From positions 207,474,978 to 207,538,977 of the forward strand of contig CP136066.1 of NCBI GenBank assembly GCA_032622095.1: a DNA stretch of 64,000 nucleotides, in the 5' to 3' direction. Below the pieces are notes generated by a model that was not told the DNA's origin, searched no databases, and worked only from the letters and a program-made list of their open reading frames with translations. Made by a program: the position numbers and the translations under genes. Positions within the stretch are counted from its first letter, which is position 1; every line of letters starts with the position of its first letter. Shown piece by piece: positions 1 to 12,622 of the stretch. The stretch comes from Siphonodentalium dalli (Eukaryota > Mollusca > Scaphopoda > Gadilida > Siphonodentaliidae).

Positions 1-3000
1 GTACTGACATGGCCCATGGGCCCTTTAATGCTGCACCAGCGCAGCTCCCGTCATGTTATTAAAGACAGTAACTAAATCAATACAGAGATCATCTAACCCT
101 CATAATACTGACCAAGAACTATTTACTCCACATTATATTACACAGATATCGGTGGATGTACTGACATGGGACCTTTAATGCTGCACCAGCGCAGCTCCCG
201 TCATGTTATTAAAGTCAGTAACTAAATCAATACAGAGATCATCTAACCTTCATAATACTGACCAAGAGCTATTTACTCCACATTATATTACACAGATATC
301 GGTGGATGTACTGACATGGGACCTTTAATGCTGCACCAGCGCAGCTCCTCCCGTCATGTTATTAAAGACAGTAACTAAATCAATATGGAGATCATCTAAT
401 CCTCAGAATACTGACTAAGAACTATTTACTCCACATTATATTACACAGATATCGGTGGATGTACTGACATGGGACCTTTAATGCTGCACCAGCGCAGCTC
501 CCGTCATGTTATTAAAGTCAGTAACTAAATCAATACAGTGATCATCTAACCCTCAGAATACTGACCAAGAACTATTTACTCCACATTATATTACACAGAT
601 ATCGGTGGATGTACTGACATGGGACCTTTAATGCTGCACCAGCGCAGCTCCCGTCATGTTATTAAAGTCAGTAACTAAATCAATACAGTGATCATCTAAC
701 CCTCAGAATACTGACCAAGAACTATTTACTCCACATTATATTACACAGATATCAATGGATGTACTGACATGGGACCTTTAATGCTGCACCAGCGCAGCTC
801 CCGTCATGTTATTAAAGTCAGTAACTAAATCAATACAGAGATCATCTAACCTTCATAATACTGACCATGAACTATTTACTCCACATTATATTACACAGAT
901 ATCGGTGGATGTACTGACATGGGACCTTTAATGCTGCACCAGCGCAGCTCCTCCCGTCATGTTATTAAAGTCAGTAACTAAATCAATACAGAGATCATCT
1001 AACCCTCAGAATACTGACCAAGAACTATTTACTCCACATTATATTACACAGACATCGGTGGATGTAATGACATGGGACCTTTAATGCTGCACCAGCGCAG
1101 CTCCCGTCATGTTATTAAAGTCAGTAACTAAATCAATACAGAGATCATCTAACCATCAGAATACTGACCAAGAACTATTTACTCCACATTATATTACACA
1201 GACATCGGTGGATGTACTGACATGGGACCTTTAATGCTGCACCAGCGCAGCTCCCGTCATGTTATTAAAGTCAGTAACTAAATCAATACAGAGATCATCT
1301 AACCCTCAGAATACTGACCAAGAACTATTTACTCCACATTATATTACACAGACATCGGTGGATGTACTGACATGGGACCTTTAATGCTGCACCAGCGCAG
1401 CTCCCGTCATGTTATTAAAGTCAGTAACTAAATCAATACAGAGATCATCTAACCATCAGAATACTGACCAAGAACTATTTACTCCACATTATATTACACA
1501 GATATCGGTGGATGTACTGACATGAGACCTTTAATGCTGCACCAGCGCAGCTCCCGTCATGTTATTAAAGTCAGTAACTAAATCAATACAGAGATCATCT
1601 AACCCTCAGAATACTGACCAAGAACTATTTACTCCACATTATATTACACAGATATCGGTGGATGTACTGACATGGGACCTTTAATGCTGCACCAGCGCAT
1701 CTCCTCCCGTCATGTTATTAAAGTCAGTAACTAAATCAATACAGAGATCATCTAACCATCAGAATACTGACCAAGAACTATTTACTCCACATTATATTAC
1801 ACAGATATCGGTGGATGTACTGACATGGGACCTTTAATGCTGCACCAGCGCAGCTCCCGTCATGTTATTAAAGTCAGTAACTAAATCAATACAGAGATCA
1901 TCTAACCATCAGAATACTGACCAAGAACTATTTACTCCACATTATATTGCACAGATATTGGTGGATGTACTGACATGGGACCTTTAATGCTGCACCAGCG
2001 CAGCTCCCGTCATGTTATTAAAGTCAGTAACTAAATCAATACAGAGATCATCTAACCTTCATAATACTGACTAAGAACTATTTACTCCACATTATATTAC
2101 ACAGATATCGGTGGATGTACTGACATGGGACCTTTAATGCTGCACCAGCGCAGCTCCCGTCATGTTATTAAAGTCAGTAACTAAATCAATACAGAGATCA
2201 TCTAACCCTCGTAATACTGACCAAGAACTATTTACTCCACATTATATTACACAGATATCGGTGGATGTACTGACATGGGACCTTTAATGCTGCACCAGCG
2301 CAGCTCCTCCCGTCATGTTATTAAAGTCAGTAACTAAATCAATACCGAGATCATCTAACCATCAGAATACTGACTAAGAACTATTTACTCCACATTATAT
2401 TACACAGATATCGGTGGATGTACTGACATGGGACCTTTAATGCTGCACCAGCGCAGCTCCTCCCGTCATGTTATTAAAGTCAGTAACTAAATCAATACCG
2501 AGATCATCTAACCATCAGAATACTGACTAAGAGCTATTTACTCCACATTATATTACACAGATATCGGTGGATGTACTGACATGAGACCTTTAATGCTGCA
2601 CCAGCGCAGCTCCTCCCGTCATGTTATTAAAGTCAGTAACTAAATCAATACCGAGATCATCTAACCATCAGAATACTGACTAAGAACTATTTACTCCACA
2701 TTATATTACACAGATATCGGTGGATGTACTGACATGGGACCTTTAATGCTGCACCAGCGCAGCTCCTCCCGTAATGTTATTAAAGTCAGTAACTAAATCA
2801 ATACAGAGATCATCTAACCCTCAGAATACTGACCAAGAACTATTTACTCCACATTATATTACACAGATATTGGTGGATGTACTGACATGGGACCTTTAAT
2901 GCTGCACCAGCGCAGCTCCCGTCATGTTATTAAAGACAGTAACTAAATCAATATGGAGATCATCTAATCCTCAGAATACTGACCAAGAGCTATTTACTCC

Positions 3001-5112
3001 ACATTATATTACACAGATATCGGTGGATGTACTGACATGGGACCTTTAATGCTGCACCAGCGCAGCTCCTCCCGTCATGTTATGTCAGTAACTAAATCAA
3101 TACAGAGATCATCTAACCCTCAGAATACTGACCAAGAACTATTTACTCCACATTATATTACACAGATATTGGTGGATGTACTGACATGGGACCTTTAATG
3201 CTGCACCAGCGCAGCTCCCGTCATGTTATTAAAGTCAGTAACTAAATCAATACAGAGATCATCTAACCCTCATAATACTGACCAAGAACTATTTACTCCA
3301 CATTATATTACACAGATATCGGTGGATGTACTGACATGGGACCTTTAATGCTGCACCAGCGCAGCTCCTCCCGTCATGTTATTAAAGTCAGTAACTAAAT
3401 CAATACAGAGATCATCTAACCTTCATAATACTGACTAAGAACTATTTACTCCACATTATATTACACAGATATCGGTGGATGTACTGACATGGGACCTTTA
3501 ATGCTGCACCAGCGCAGCTCCTCCCGTCATGTTATTAAAGTCAGTAACTAAATCAATACAGAGATCATCTAACCTTCATAATACTGACTAAGAACTATTT
3601 ACTCCACATTATATTACACAGATATCGGTGGATGTACTGACATGGGACCTTTAATGCTGCACCAGCGCAGCTCCTCCCGTCATGTTATTAAAGTCAGTAA
3701 CTAAATCAATACAGAGATCATCTAACCTTCATAATACTGACTAAGAACTATTTACTCCACATTATATTACACAGATATCGGTGGATGTACTGACATGGGA
3801 CCTTTAATGCTGCACCAGCGCAGCTCCTCCCGTCATGTTATTAAAGTCAGTAACTAAATCAATACAGAGATCATCTAACCTTCATAATACTGACTAAGAA
3901 CTATTTACTCCACATTATATTACACAGATATCGGTGGATGTACTGACATGGGACCTTTAATGCTGCACCAGCGCAGCTCCTCCCGTCATGTTATTAAAGT
4001 CAGTAACTAAATCAATACAGAGATCATCTAACCTTCATAATACTGACTAAGAACTATTTACTCCACATTATATTACACAGATATCGGTGGATGTACTGAC
4101 ATGGGACCTTTAATGCTGCACCAGCGCAGCTCCTCCCGTCATGTTATTAAAGTCAGTAACTAAATCAATACAGAGATCATCTAACCCTCAGAATACTGAC
4201 CAAGAGCTATTTACTCACATTATATTACACAGATATCGGTGGATGTACTGACATGGGACCTTTAATGCTGCACCAGCGCAGCTCCTCCCGTCATGTTATG
4301 TCAGTAACTAAATCAATACAGAGATCATCTAACCCTCATAATACTGACCAAGAGCTATTTACTCCACATTATATTACACAGATATCGGTGGATGTACTGA
4401 CATGGGACCTTTAATGCTGCACCAGCGCAGCTCCCGTCATGTTATTAAAGTCAGTAACTAAATCAATACGGAGATCATCTAACCCTCAGAATACTGACCA
4501 AGAACTATTTACTCCACATTATATTACACAGATATCGGTGGATGTACTGACATGGAACCTTTAATGCTGCACCAGCGCAGCTCCCGTCATGTTATTAAAG
4601 TCAGTAACTAAATAAATACAGAGATCATCTAACCCTCATAATACTGACCAAGAACTATTTACTCCACATTATATTACACAGATATCGGTGGATGTACTGA
4701 CATGGGACCTTTAATGCTGCACCAGCGCAGCTCCTCCCGTCATGTTATTAAAGTCAGTAACTAAATCAATACAGAGATCATCTAACCCTCAGAATACTGA
4801 CCAAGAACTATTTACTCCACATTATATTACACAGATATCGGTGGATATACTGACATGGGACCTTTAATGCTGCACCAGCGCAGCTCCTCCCGTCATGTTA
4901 TTAAAGTCAGTAACTAAATCAATACAGAGATCATCTAACCATCAGAATACTGACCAAGAACTATTTACTCCACATTATATTACACAGATATCGGTGGATG
5001 TACTGACATGGGACCTTTAATGCTGCACCAGCGCAGCTCCCGTCATGTTATTAAAGTCAGTAACTAAATCAATATGGAGATCAAGAACTATTTACACTTT
5101 TATATTACACAG
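1..5112. repeat. Satellite array, 150/153-bp monomer, about 33.7 copies
   Basis: Monomers begin with GTACTGACATGGGACC at 1, 158, 308, 461, 611, 761, 911, 1064 and so on to 5000, which gives 33 full copies and one partial. The period is 150 bp, or 153 bp where CTCC is expanded to CTCCTCC; one copy near 3029 and one near 4245 lack a few bases. Copies differ by a few substitutions only. The array starts at the window edge, so its true length is unknown. The last copy (5000-5112) has an internal deletion and is cut by a hAT-type MITE. No coding frame runs through it. It lies downstream of the last CEP78 exon found here, so it is probably intronic or 3' to that gene (inference). Confidence 0.97.
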
Positions 5113-5120
5113 AGAGTGGT

Positions 5121-5576
5121 CAAGCCTGATTATAGTGTGTCTGTCATTTGCAGAATGAGGTCCCCAGAGGGTGATTTTAGTGATGCTAGCACGCTATGCG
5201 GGATAGCGTCACTAAATTCACCCTCTGGAAATCTTAGTCTGCTATGGGAGACATAGAATCAGATTGAAGTTCCCAAATGGTGAATATTGTGATGTACACC
5301 CATTGGGATTATGCAATGTGTCATCTGCCAATTTTGGGATACAGAGAAACTAAACTAAAGCAGAATTGGAATCTATGTGAAGAAGTTTCTATGTGAAGAA
5401 GTTTATATCGTAAATTTTATAATAAAGAAACTTTCCAGAAAAGTTGAGGCCTAAGCAGAATGAGGTCACCAGAAGATGAATTTGTTGATGTTAGCCCGCC
5501 ATGCAGGATAGCGTCATTAACTTCACCCTCTGGGGACTTCATTCTGCAAATGACAGACACCCTATAATCAGGCCTG
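5121..5576. mobile_element. hAT-type MITE, copy 1
   Basis: The element has inverted ends CAAGCCTGAT and ATCAGGCCTG. It is flanked by 8-bp direct repeats differing at one base (agagtggt at 5113-5120, aaagtggt at 5577-5584). Sub-terminal blocks around CAGAATGAGGTCCCC and its complement occur at both ends. An 8-bp duplication is typical of hAT transposons; no transposase is present. It sits at the very end of the satellite array, and satellite-like sequence resumes at about 5614, so it inserted into the satellite-related locus. Confidence 0.85.
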
Positions 5577-5613
5577 AAAGTGGTGGTGTAGGAGGGTGTT
5601 ACACCCCCCCCAC

Positions 5614-6680
5614 CCCCTCATAATACCAAGAACTATTTACACTATATCATATTACACAGACATCAGTGGATGTCTGAAAACTTTGGAACCAGAACACTGG
5701 GATTTTGGCACAATGCATTTAACCCCTTTCCTGACTGGAACTTCCTGTGCTTATATATAAGAGAACACATTGGCCTAGCACTACATGTATTTACATTGAC
5801 ATTGTAAGCCAGCGTATTCTCTTATATGTGTGAGGATCCATAAGGGAGACTCCCATATATATAAGAGAATGCACTGGCACAGGGTCTTTAATGCTAAAAT
5901 CCCTGTGCCAATACATTCTCTTATATATGCGAGTCTCCCTTATGGATCCTCACATATATAAGAGAATACACTGGCTTACAATGTCAATGTAAATAGTGCT
6001 AGGCCAATATAAGAACAGGAAGTTCCAGTCAGGAAAGGGTTATGGGAGACTCGCATATATAAGAGAATGCATTGGTCTAACAATATTTACCTTGGCCTTG
6101 ACACTCTTATATATGAGAGATTTTCATATATAAGATAATGCACTGACACGAGACCTTTAATACTACACCAGTGCAACCCCCGTCATGAAAGGGTTAAGTC
6201 AGTAACTAAATCAATAAGGAGATCATCTAACCCTCATGATACTGACCAAGAACTATTTACACTGTATCATATTACACAGACATCAGTGGATGTAGGAAAA
6301 CTTTGGACCAAAAACACTGGGATTTTGGCACAATGCATTTAACCCTTATTTGACTGGAACTTCCTGAAATTGAACGAAAATCCTGTGCAGCCATTGCTTT
6401 CTCTTATATATGCAAGTCTCCCATAGGAAGTCTCGCATATATAAGAGAATGCATTGGTCTAACAATATTTACCTTGACCTTGTAAGCCAGGGCACACACA
6501 CATATGCGAGGGTCCCTATGGGAGACCTGCATATATATAAGAGAATGCACTGACACGGGACCTTTAATGCTGCACCAGCCCAGCTCCTGTCATGTTGTCA
6601 GTAATACAGTGATCATCTAACGCTCATAATACTGACCAAGAACTATTTAAACTGTATTATATTACACAGACAGAAAACTT
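5614..6680. repeat. Satellite-progenitor repeats with TTAA-flanked hairpin MITEs
   Basis: The stretch with ACTGACCAAGAACTATTT followed by a block ending CACAATGCATTTAACCC recurs at about 5630-5722, 6240-6342 and 6635 onward. MITE bodies beginning TTAACCC start at 5719 and 6339. The first has inverted ends (TTTCCTGACTGGAACTTCC at about 5726, its complement near 6020-6040) and a degenerate right flank TTAT. The second runs into the same TTTAATGCTGCACCAGC block that opens the satellite monomer. This looks like an old tandem duplication of flank plus MITE, and is the likely source of the 1-5112 array. Confidence 0.75.
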
Positions 6681-7054
6681 TGTAAATAGTGTGTCTGTCA
6701 TTTGCAGAATGAGGTCCCCAGAGGGTGAATTTAGTGATGTTATCCTGCATGGTGGGCTAACATCACCAAATTCACCCTCTGGGGACCTCAATCTGCTTAG
6801 GCCTCATCTTCTGGGAAGCATCTATAGTCTCAAATTAACATTGTTTTAGTTACTTTTCGTCTTCTGGGAAGATTCTATAGCCCCTAATTTGTAGAAGATA
6901 AATTGCATAATCGAGGTGACTAATGAGTGAACATCTCCAACTTAAACTGGGGAACTTCAATACAGCAGTTGAGACCTAAGCAGAATGATGTTCCCAGAGG
7001 GCCAATATTGTGATCCTCATTCTACAAATGACGGAGACACTATTTGCAGGCTTG
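6681..7054. mobile_element. hAT-type MITE, copy 2
   Basis: Terminal block GTGTGTCTGTCATTTGC at the left and its complement at the right, ending TTTGCAGGCTTG, match the family of the 5121 copy. The left CAAGCC end has been lost. It splits a GAAAACTTTGG-ATCCAGAACACTGGG sequence that is continuous at about 6296-6322, so this is a younger insertion into the satellite-related repeat. Confidence 0.7.
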
Positions 7055-7099
7055 TTGGATCCAGAACACTGGGATTTGGTACAATGCATTAGGGTGAAT

Positions 7100-8420
7100 G
7101 AAAGCATATTTTCTCATACCCTCAAATACACCGTGGTTTATATATACTGATTCCAACAAATCAACAAGAGCATCGCAATGTACTTCAAGCTTTTTACTAA
7201 AAGAATGATAATTAATCAATAAATTGGATATTTGGAAAGAAAATTAATCCGACTCGGGCAGAAAGTATCATATCAATCACGGAAATGGAACGTATAAACA
7301 GACAAAGAGAAATAACTCTATCTAAGCAGGGACTTCATTGCTCTGTCACAAAATATGAGCACTTACTATAGTATAAAAATTGTGCTGAAACAGGAGGATT
7401 CAAAGGTACACATTTTGTTCAACACATTTTAGTGTCGAGAGTATGTCGATCGGCTCATCGAATATTTGTTAGGCTGCCTAAAAATTCCAGGTGGTGAAAA
7501 ATAACAGATTAAAAATATTAGAGGTGCCACGATTATTGATTTTGATAATCGATAATCGGTCGTCAATAATCGACTATAATCGATTAATCGTACCTAATAA
7601 CATCAGTGGAAGTATTCCGTAATATGGCCTATTGGCTAGGTGCTAGTTATCTGCATTGTCGCTGGTTGTTTGAGGCATTAGCGGATGTCATTTTTACGTT
7701 AATAAAGTGCATCATAAACCACTGTTAATGACCATGAACACAATGTATTCAATACCAGCACAATTCTCGGTGATGTTATGGTTATAATATTTGTGAGTTC
7801 ATTAGAACGAACGTAGCTATTAATTTCAGTGTTATAAATAGCCAAACATACAAACAATATAAAAGTAGGAATGCACGACAGATGGCTGACAGTTCCTAAA
7901 AATAAGGAAACTATAAGTTTCATCAAACTTCGAGAGCGTGGATAACAATACAAAGGTGTGCCCCCACACGCAAATTGCAGGACTCAGAACAAGTATTTGA
8001 TAATATCGAGTTTCATTCAGCATTTACTACATGATACGCGATAGCCTGTACCAGTAATATATAAGTATACTTATGCAAACAAAGTATACTCGCAAATGAT
8101 GTCGTGGAGAACAATGCTGATTAAAATGCCGTAGGTTCCCTGGTTTCCAGAGAATGTCAATCAACTCCCCATTGGTTCAATCAGATTCAAGGGCAAGTGC
8201 ATTCAGTTCATTGAATACGGTGACAGTCGGCACATTTCAAAGATGTAGTGCCGCCTTTCAAGTATAAATATACGACGACGTCGCCATAAGTTCAAAGCTG
8301 CAGTGCCGCCAATTTGTAGAATGACCCGAAGAGTAACCATGTCGAATCATCAAATGAACTGCCGACGATTTGCAACATAAATTGGTAGTACTCATGTCGG
8401 AATCTCTTTGATATGACACA
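7100..8420. other. No gene recognised; one short hAT-like palindrome
   Basis: I see no coding exon or named repeat in most of this stretch. At 7519-7596 a short palindromic segment (TAGAGGTGCCACGATTA at the left, its imperfect complement ending CGTACCTA at the right, with ATCGAT-rich middle) resembles paired hAT termini without an interior. No target duplication is visible around it. Confidence 0.4.
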
Positions 8421-8475
8421 GATTCCCAGAGGGTGACCTCATTCTGCAAATGACAGGCACACTAAACTCAGGCTT
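8421..8475. mobile_element. hAT-type MITE, solo end
   Basis: Only the right terminal block of the CAAGCCTG family is present (CCCAGAGGGTGACCTCATT, then a terminus like the one ending CTCAGGCTT). The remainder is missing, so this is a truncated relic. Confidence 0.6.
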
Positions 8476-8729
8476 ATTCTTAGCCTATGCAAATTGACTG
8501 TATAAGGTGCATACGAATGAACACCCTTGTTGCTTAAACTGTTTTTCAGCCAGAGAAGCAGATGAAGCAGATGTACTGACCAGAGAGGCATGGGATCAAA
8601 TGGCACTGTAAAAGCACATTTTTTATGGGCTTTTCAATTTTCCTGGTTTTCATGGTTGTACTTAACAAAAATCATCTCACTGGAACAATCATCAAAATTG
8701 ACATCAATAGTGTGATGGTTATTCCTAAT

Positions 8730-11375
8730 TAGGGATCGACGAATCGGCAATTTCAACATCAAATCGAATCTCGAATCAAATCATGATGATGATTCGAAAT
8801 CGAATCGAATCTCGAATTGAATCTTTTGCCGACACTTTAGAAGATTTGCGGTATATGTCGGTGGGAGGTATGAGCAAAATGAGGGCAAATGTCAGACGAT
8901 TTTATAACGTCTGTGAGATAACGCGAAGCTTACGAAGTTACGATGGAGGTTCATTAAACTACAGTTTTATGACATGGTATGATCAACATTTAGTTTAAAA
9001 TTAGAATGGAACGTCAGTTCATAGTTGTTTTGTTTACACAGTAACTCTGCAGTTTCCGTTTGCAATTGAGTCTGGTGCGAGTCATTGTAATCGGAAACGA
9101 TTCTGCGCATGTACGCCTCGCCCTGTCGCATGCATGGCAGCATGCACGCGCGATATCAGAATTGCGCATTCTGACTTGGGATTGACGCATACGATTGGTG
9201 GTTTACCTCGCTTTTGGCAGGTGGGGCCGGGCTAGATTGCGACATTTCTGGTATTATGTGGTGGAATAAACATTGTGCGCTCTGCTCTCATTTTGGTCCA
9301 ACCGTGCTGAAAACATGACGTGACCCATCACCGATCACCGACCTATATGTTGTTGTATGAGTAACCCGCCGACTTTCCACGTCCGCGAGTAACCACCACT
9401 GAGTCGTTATTTCGCTAAAATCCGGATTCAGAATCCGAAGCCGATTACGGGGGCGGGGCTAATTCCCGATTCTAGGTCAGATTTTGAAATCCACGTGGTC
9501 TCCGAAACTATGTTTAATGTTCTCCCAGCGTCAAACATGGCTCATGTATTTGACACAAGTATCATTTGTATCTTATATTTATAAAGTTCATGTTTGTTGT
9601 GAAAGTCATGCTTTTCTTCTATGTGTATATACACGTCACATAATTTGCTGCCAATCCGACTTAATCGCATCTTTTTTTCAAGTTAAAGTGTGTTTATTGA
9701 TGAGGGCAAGCATATCTAAACGTGACAGCTCTAGGCCTCCTGATTCAAATTCCGAAGATGTTGTGAAGAACACACGAAACTTGTCAGTTGAACAGGGACG
9801 TGATGACAGGGGTTGGTTGGGTGTCTCGACCACCACCCCGAAGTCATTCATACGTGAGGAAAATCAGGATTATTTTGACTAACTGTTCCAAATAATGATA
9901 CGTACAAGCCAGCAAACGCAACAAACTTATGACTAACTCGGGGTGTCCAGTGATCTGTATGTATGTTCAACTTGTTTTGGTAGTCATGTTGCTTTGCCAT
10001 TACTAATTATTTATTTTGTCAGTGTAATAACATATGGGAGAGGGGGTACCCGTGAGTCAGCACTTGTCCCCCAATTCCTTTGTATGTATAAACAAATGTA
10101 TGTGTTTATATCATGTGTTATCTAAATTTGACATATATTTGAAATAAATATATCTAAACTAAACTTTGGTACATTCCAGCAGTCGGAAATTTCATGCATG
10201 ACACACCATATATAGGTTGGCATTGTTCTTATTGTTTGATTTTTTTCAACCAGTAAAAGTTGGTAATTTTCCAATCTTAGTGTTTGTCAGGTTGGATATT
10301 TCCAAGGGGAGCAAATGGAATTCTGCGAACCTGTGAGATTGATGTTTGGTTCAATTGGGGGGGGGGGGGGGGGGGGTGGGGGGGTTGGAGTTGGCCGGAA
10401 ATTTGAGGAAACTTCTAGCCACGTCCCTAGAACTTGTGTCTGTTGTCTATACAGTGACTATTGTGCAAAACGACTGCATTTAACGAAGCAAAACATTTTG
10501 CTATAAGACTAGATGATAGTACATACGTGTATCTGATAATCCCATCGATATCATATAATCCTACTATTTCTTGAATAAGAAGAAACATAATAACGAACAC
10601 AGCAGAAGACATATCCATGCAGGTTCATATGAATTCGGTCAATGGTGACGTATCCGCCGAATTCGAAATCGACATGCGTTCGGGCGGTGTTTTATGGATG
10701 GAATTATGAAATGGACATATGAAAGTGACAATCAACAATGATTTGCTACGCCATCAACTGAATAGTCTCCCAGTTTACATTCAATAAAACAAATTTGTCT
10801 CCGCATTTAAAATTCTTTGATATAGATCGTTTATATTCTGCAATAATTTGTACACAAGAGACGGATTCTTATGTTTTATTGTGTTTTTAAACTCCGAGGT
10901 GGCGAAATCTCGGTTTGTTTACATTACGAACATTTGAGTCCGTAATCGGAATCCGAATCCAGATTCGGATTACCACGAGATTGAGATTACGGTCTGTTCG
11001 TTTACTGATTCTGCCAATTTCTGGTCTGTTCTTTTGCCGAACCAAGTCGTATGGGGACCGATCTGTAATCTGAATCCAGATTCTGAATCGGGATTTTAGC
11101 GAAATAACGCCTCTGGGACAAGGAAGCCTATGTGCAGTGGGTTATTGGGCAACCTATATATACATGTTAGACCACGGAGGTCGCAGATGGTCGCGGAAGG
11201 AGATTCAGGTTACTTATTGGGGATATAATGAACATTTTTAAAGATACTGCAGGCGATAAAGGACTGTTATACAACGATTCAAAATATCCCGAATCACATG
11301 ACCGCTTTCGAATCGAATCGAATCGGAACGTAAGATTCGAAATCAAATCGAATCTTGAAGCTTCGTCGGTCCCTA
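8730..11375. mobile_element. hAT-like element, 2.65 kb, exact 8-bp target duplication
   Basis: Ends are TAGGGATCGACGAA at the left and the complement of TAGGGACCGACGAA at the right, each continuing into TCGAATC-rich subterminal sequence. The flanks are an exact 8-bp direct repeat, ttcctaat, at 8722-8729 and 11376-11383. Both features are typical of hAT transposons. No transposase frame is recognisable; short frames such as 9484-9882 show no known domain. A second inverted pair (9401-9445 with 11066-11115, sharing GTTATTTCGCTAAAATCC) sits inside, which suggests a nested element. A G run at 10357-10376 lies within it. Confidence 0.8.
9401..11115. mobile_element. Inner inverted-repeat element nested in the hAT-like element
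   Basis: The left arm at 9401-9445 (GAGTCGTTATTTCGCTAAAA, then CCGGATTCAGAATCCG) is matched in inverted form at about 11066-11115. The arms are about 45 bp with several mismatches. A nested insertion, or an inner pair of subterminal repeats of the host element, would both fit. Confidence 0.5.
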
Positions 11376-11524
11376 TTCCTAATACCAAGTTTTGTTTCGA
11401 TCAGGATAATTTGAACAGGAGATAACATCAGGATAAGGAATCAGACGGACACATCGACGCACGAACACATGCACACAGGTGATTACTAAAATTCCTCTGA
11501 CTTTAGTCAGGGGACTCGACTTAC

Positions 11525-11628
11525 CTTAATTATCTTGGCCAAACAGTCAGCTGATCTCTTCGTGAGACAACATCCAGAGAAGTTGAGTAAATTTAATGAC
11601 TGTGAATTCTTTATTCCTTTTGAAATGT
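11525..11628 (-). CDS. CEP78 coding exon 5 (leucine-rich repeats)
   Basis: Read on the minus strand, a good acceptor (TTTGTTTAATTTTATAG) precedes the exon and a consensus donor (GTAAGT) follows. The first two bases AC complete the codon left open by the preceding exon (A+AC, Asn), then 34 codons follow and the exon ends in phase 0. The product starts ISKGIKNSQSLNLLNF and goes on SGCCLTKRSADCLAKIIK. That is a leucine-rich repeat matching the CEP78 region just after its IGD-GL repeat. Downstream CEP78 exons, which should encode more leucine-rich repeats and the C-terminal coiled coil, were searched for from here to position 1 and not found. Confidence 0.9.
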
Positions 11629-11811
11629 CTATAAAATTAAACAAATATTATTATATTATTAAAAAACATGAGGTGAGTTCAGAATAAAATTGAGAACAAT
11701 TCAAATTGTACTGTACTGCAAAAATCCTGAATTGACAAGAAAAACAGGACTTTTGAAATATTACAAGCAAGTGTAAGTTTGAGACAGAAATATCTTTTTT
11801 TTTTGGGGGTT

Positions 11812-11892
11812 GGGTGGGATTCGAACCCCGGCCCATGATGGCGAGTGCACCTTGCAACTCAAAGTTCGACGTCAATACCACACGGCCACCGA
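11812..11892 (-). repeat. tRNA-derived SINE head (candidate)
   Basis: On the minus strand a polymerase III A box (TGGCCGTGTGG, complement of 11878-11888) is followed about 50 bases later by a B box (GGTTCGAATCC, complement of 11817-11827). An A-rich stretch follows. A clean tRNA cloverleaf is not obvious, so a tRNA-derived SINE fragment is likelier than a functional tRNA gene. Confidence 0.5.
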
Positions 11893-12622
11893 AGCGACCC
11901 CAAAAAAGGAAGCTCAAATGGCCACTGTATTCCGACTTCACACTTAGGACACTATATGCACACATTTTAAGGTATCTATTGTGTATATATAGCAGATATA
12001 GCACAGTAGCATGTTATATATACTTCTCCGAAACATGTCGAGCATTGATCTTTGAACATGCCTGGGACCATACAACACACCTATTTTTAGAAGCAAGTGT
12101 AATTTTGAGACAGTGCAAATTTTTTTGGTATATATATAATGCCAGGCAAATTTGCGAGTGTGTGAACATGACTTATAGTAGAGCAAGTACAATCATTTAT
12201 TTGCTGGGAAAAGACATTGCTGCTGTGCCATATCTGCTATATATATATGAACATATTACACTTTCCTAAAGGAGTGTTCAGACGAGTTTGTTGCATTGAA
12301 ATTGGATTAGAGACTAACAATAAAACTAAGGCATTCAGTGTCCGTTATACTAAGAGATTCTATTTTCACCTTATATGGTGTGCATCATTACGTTTCTTGT
12401 TTTCAATAGATGAAAGATGGCGATTGTCTTCGAAGCGAAGGAGAATCAACTTGTATTTATGGCCAATTTATTCTGGACCCAACTTCCCATTTTCTGTTAA
12501 AAGAGCAGATGAAGTCTAGACACAAGTATCACTTGGGTAGTTTTACTATTTTTATTATAGTTTATTCATAAAACTAGTTTAATCACCAACTAATTTATGC
12601 GGATTGTCGTAATTATAAGTAA

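Noticed and set aside
1-5112. Regular repeats suggesting a CRISPR array
   Set aside because: The whole 150-bp unit is repeated with no unique spacers, and the DNA is clearly animal.
9484-9882. 132-codon frame inside the hAT-like element
   Set aside because: No transposase motif. The C-terminal part matches a dispersed repeat also present inverted near 47475-47515.
11812-11892. Functional tRNA gene
   Set aside because: A and B boxes are good, but I could not draw a clean acceptor stem and anticodon arm; a SINE head fits better.
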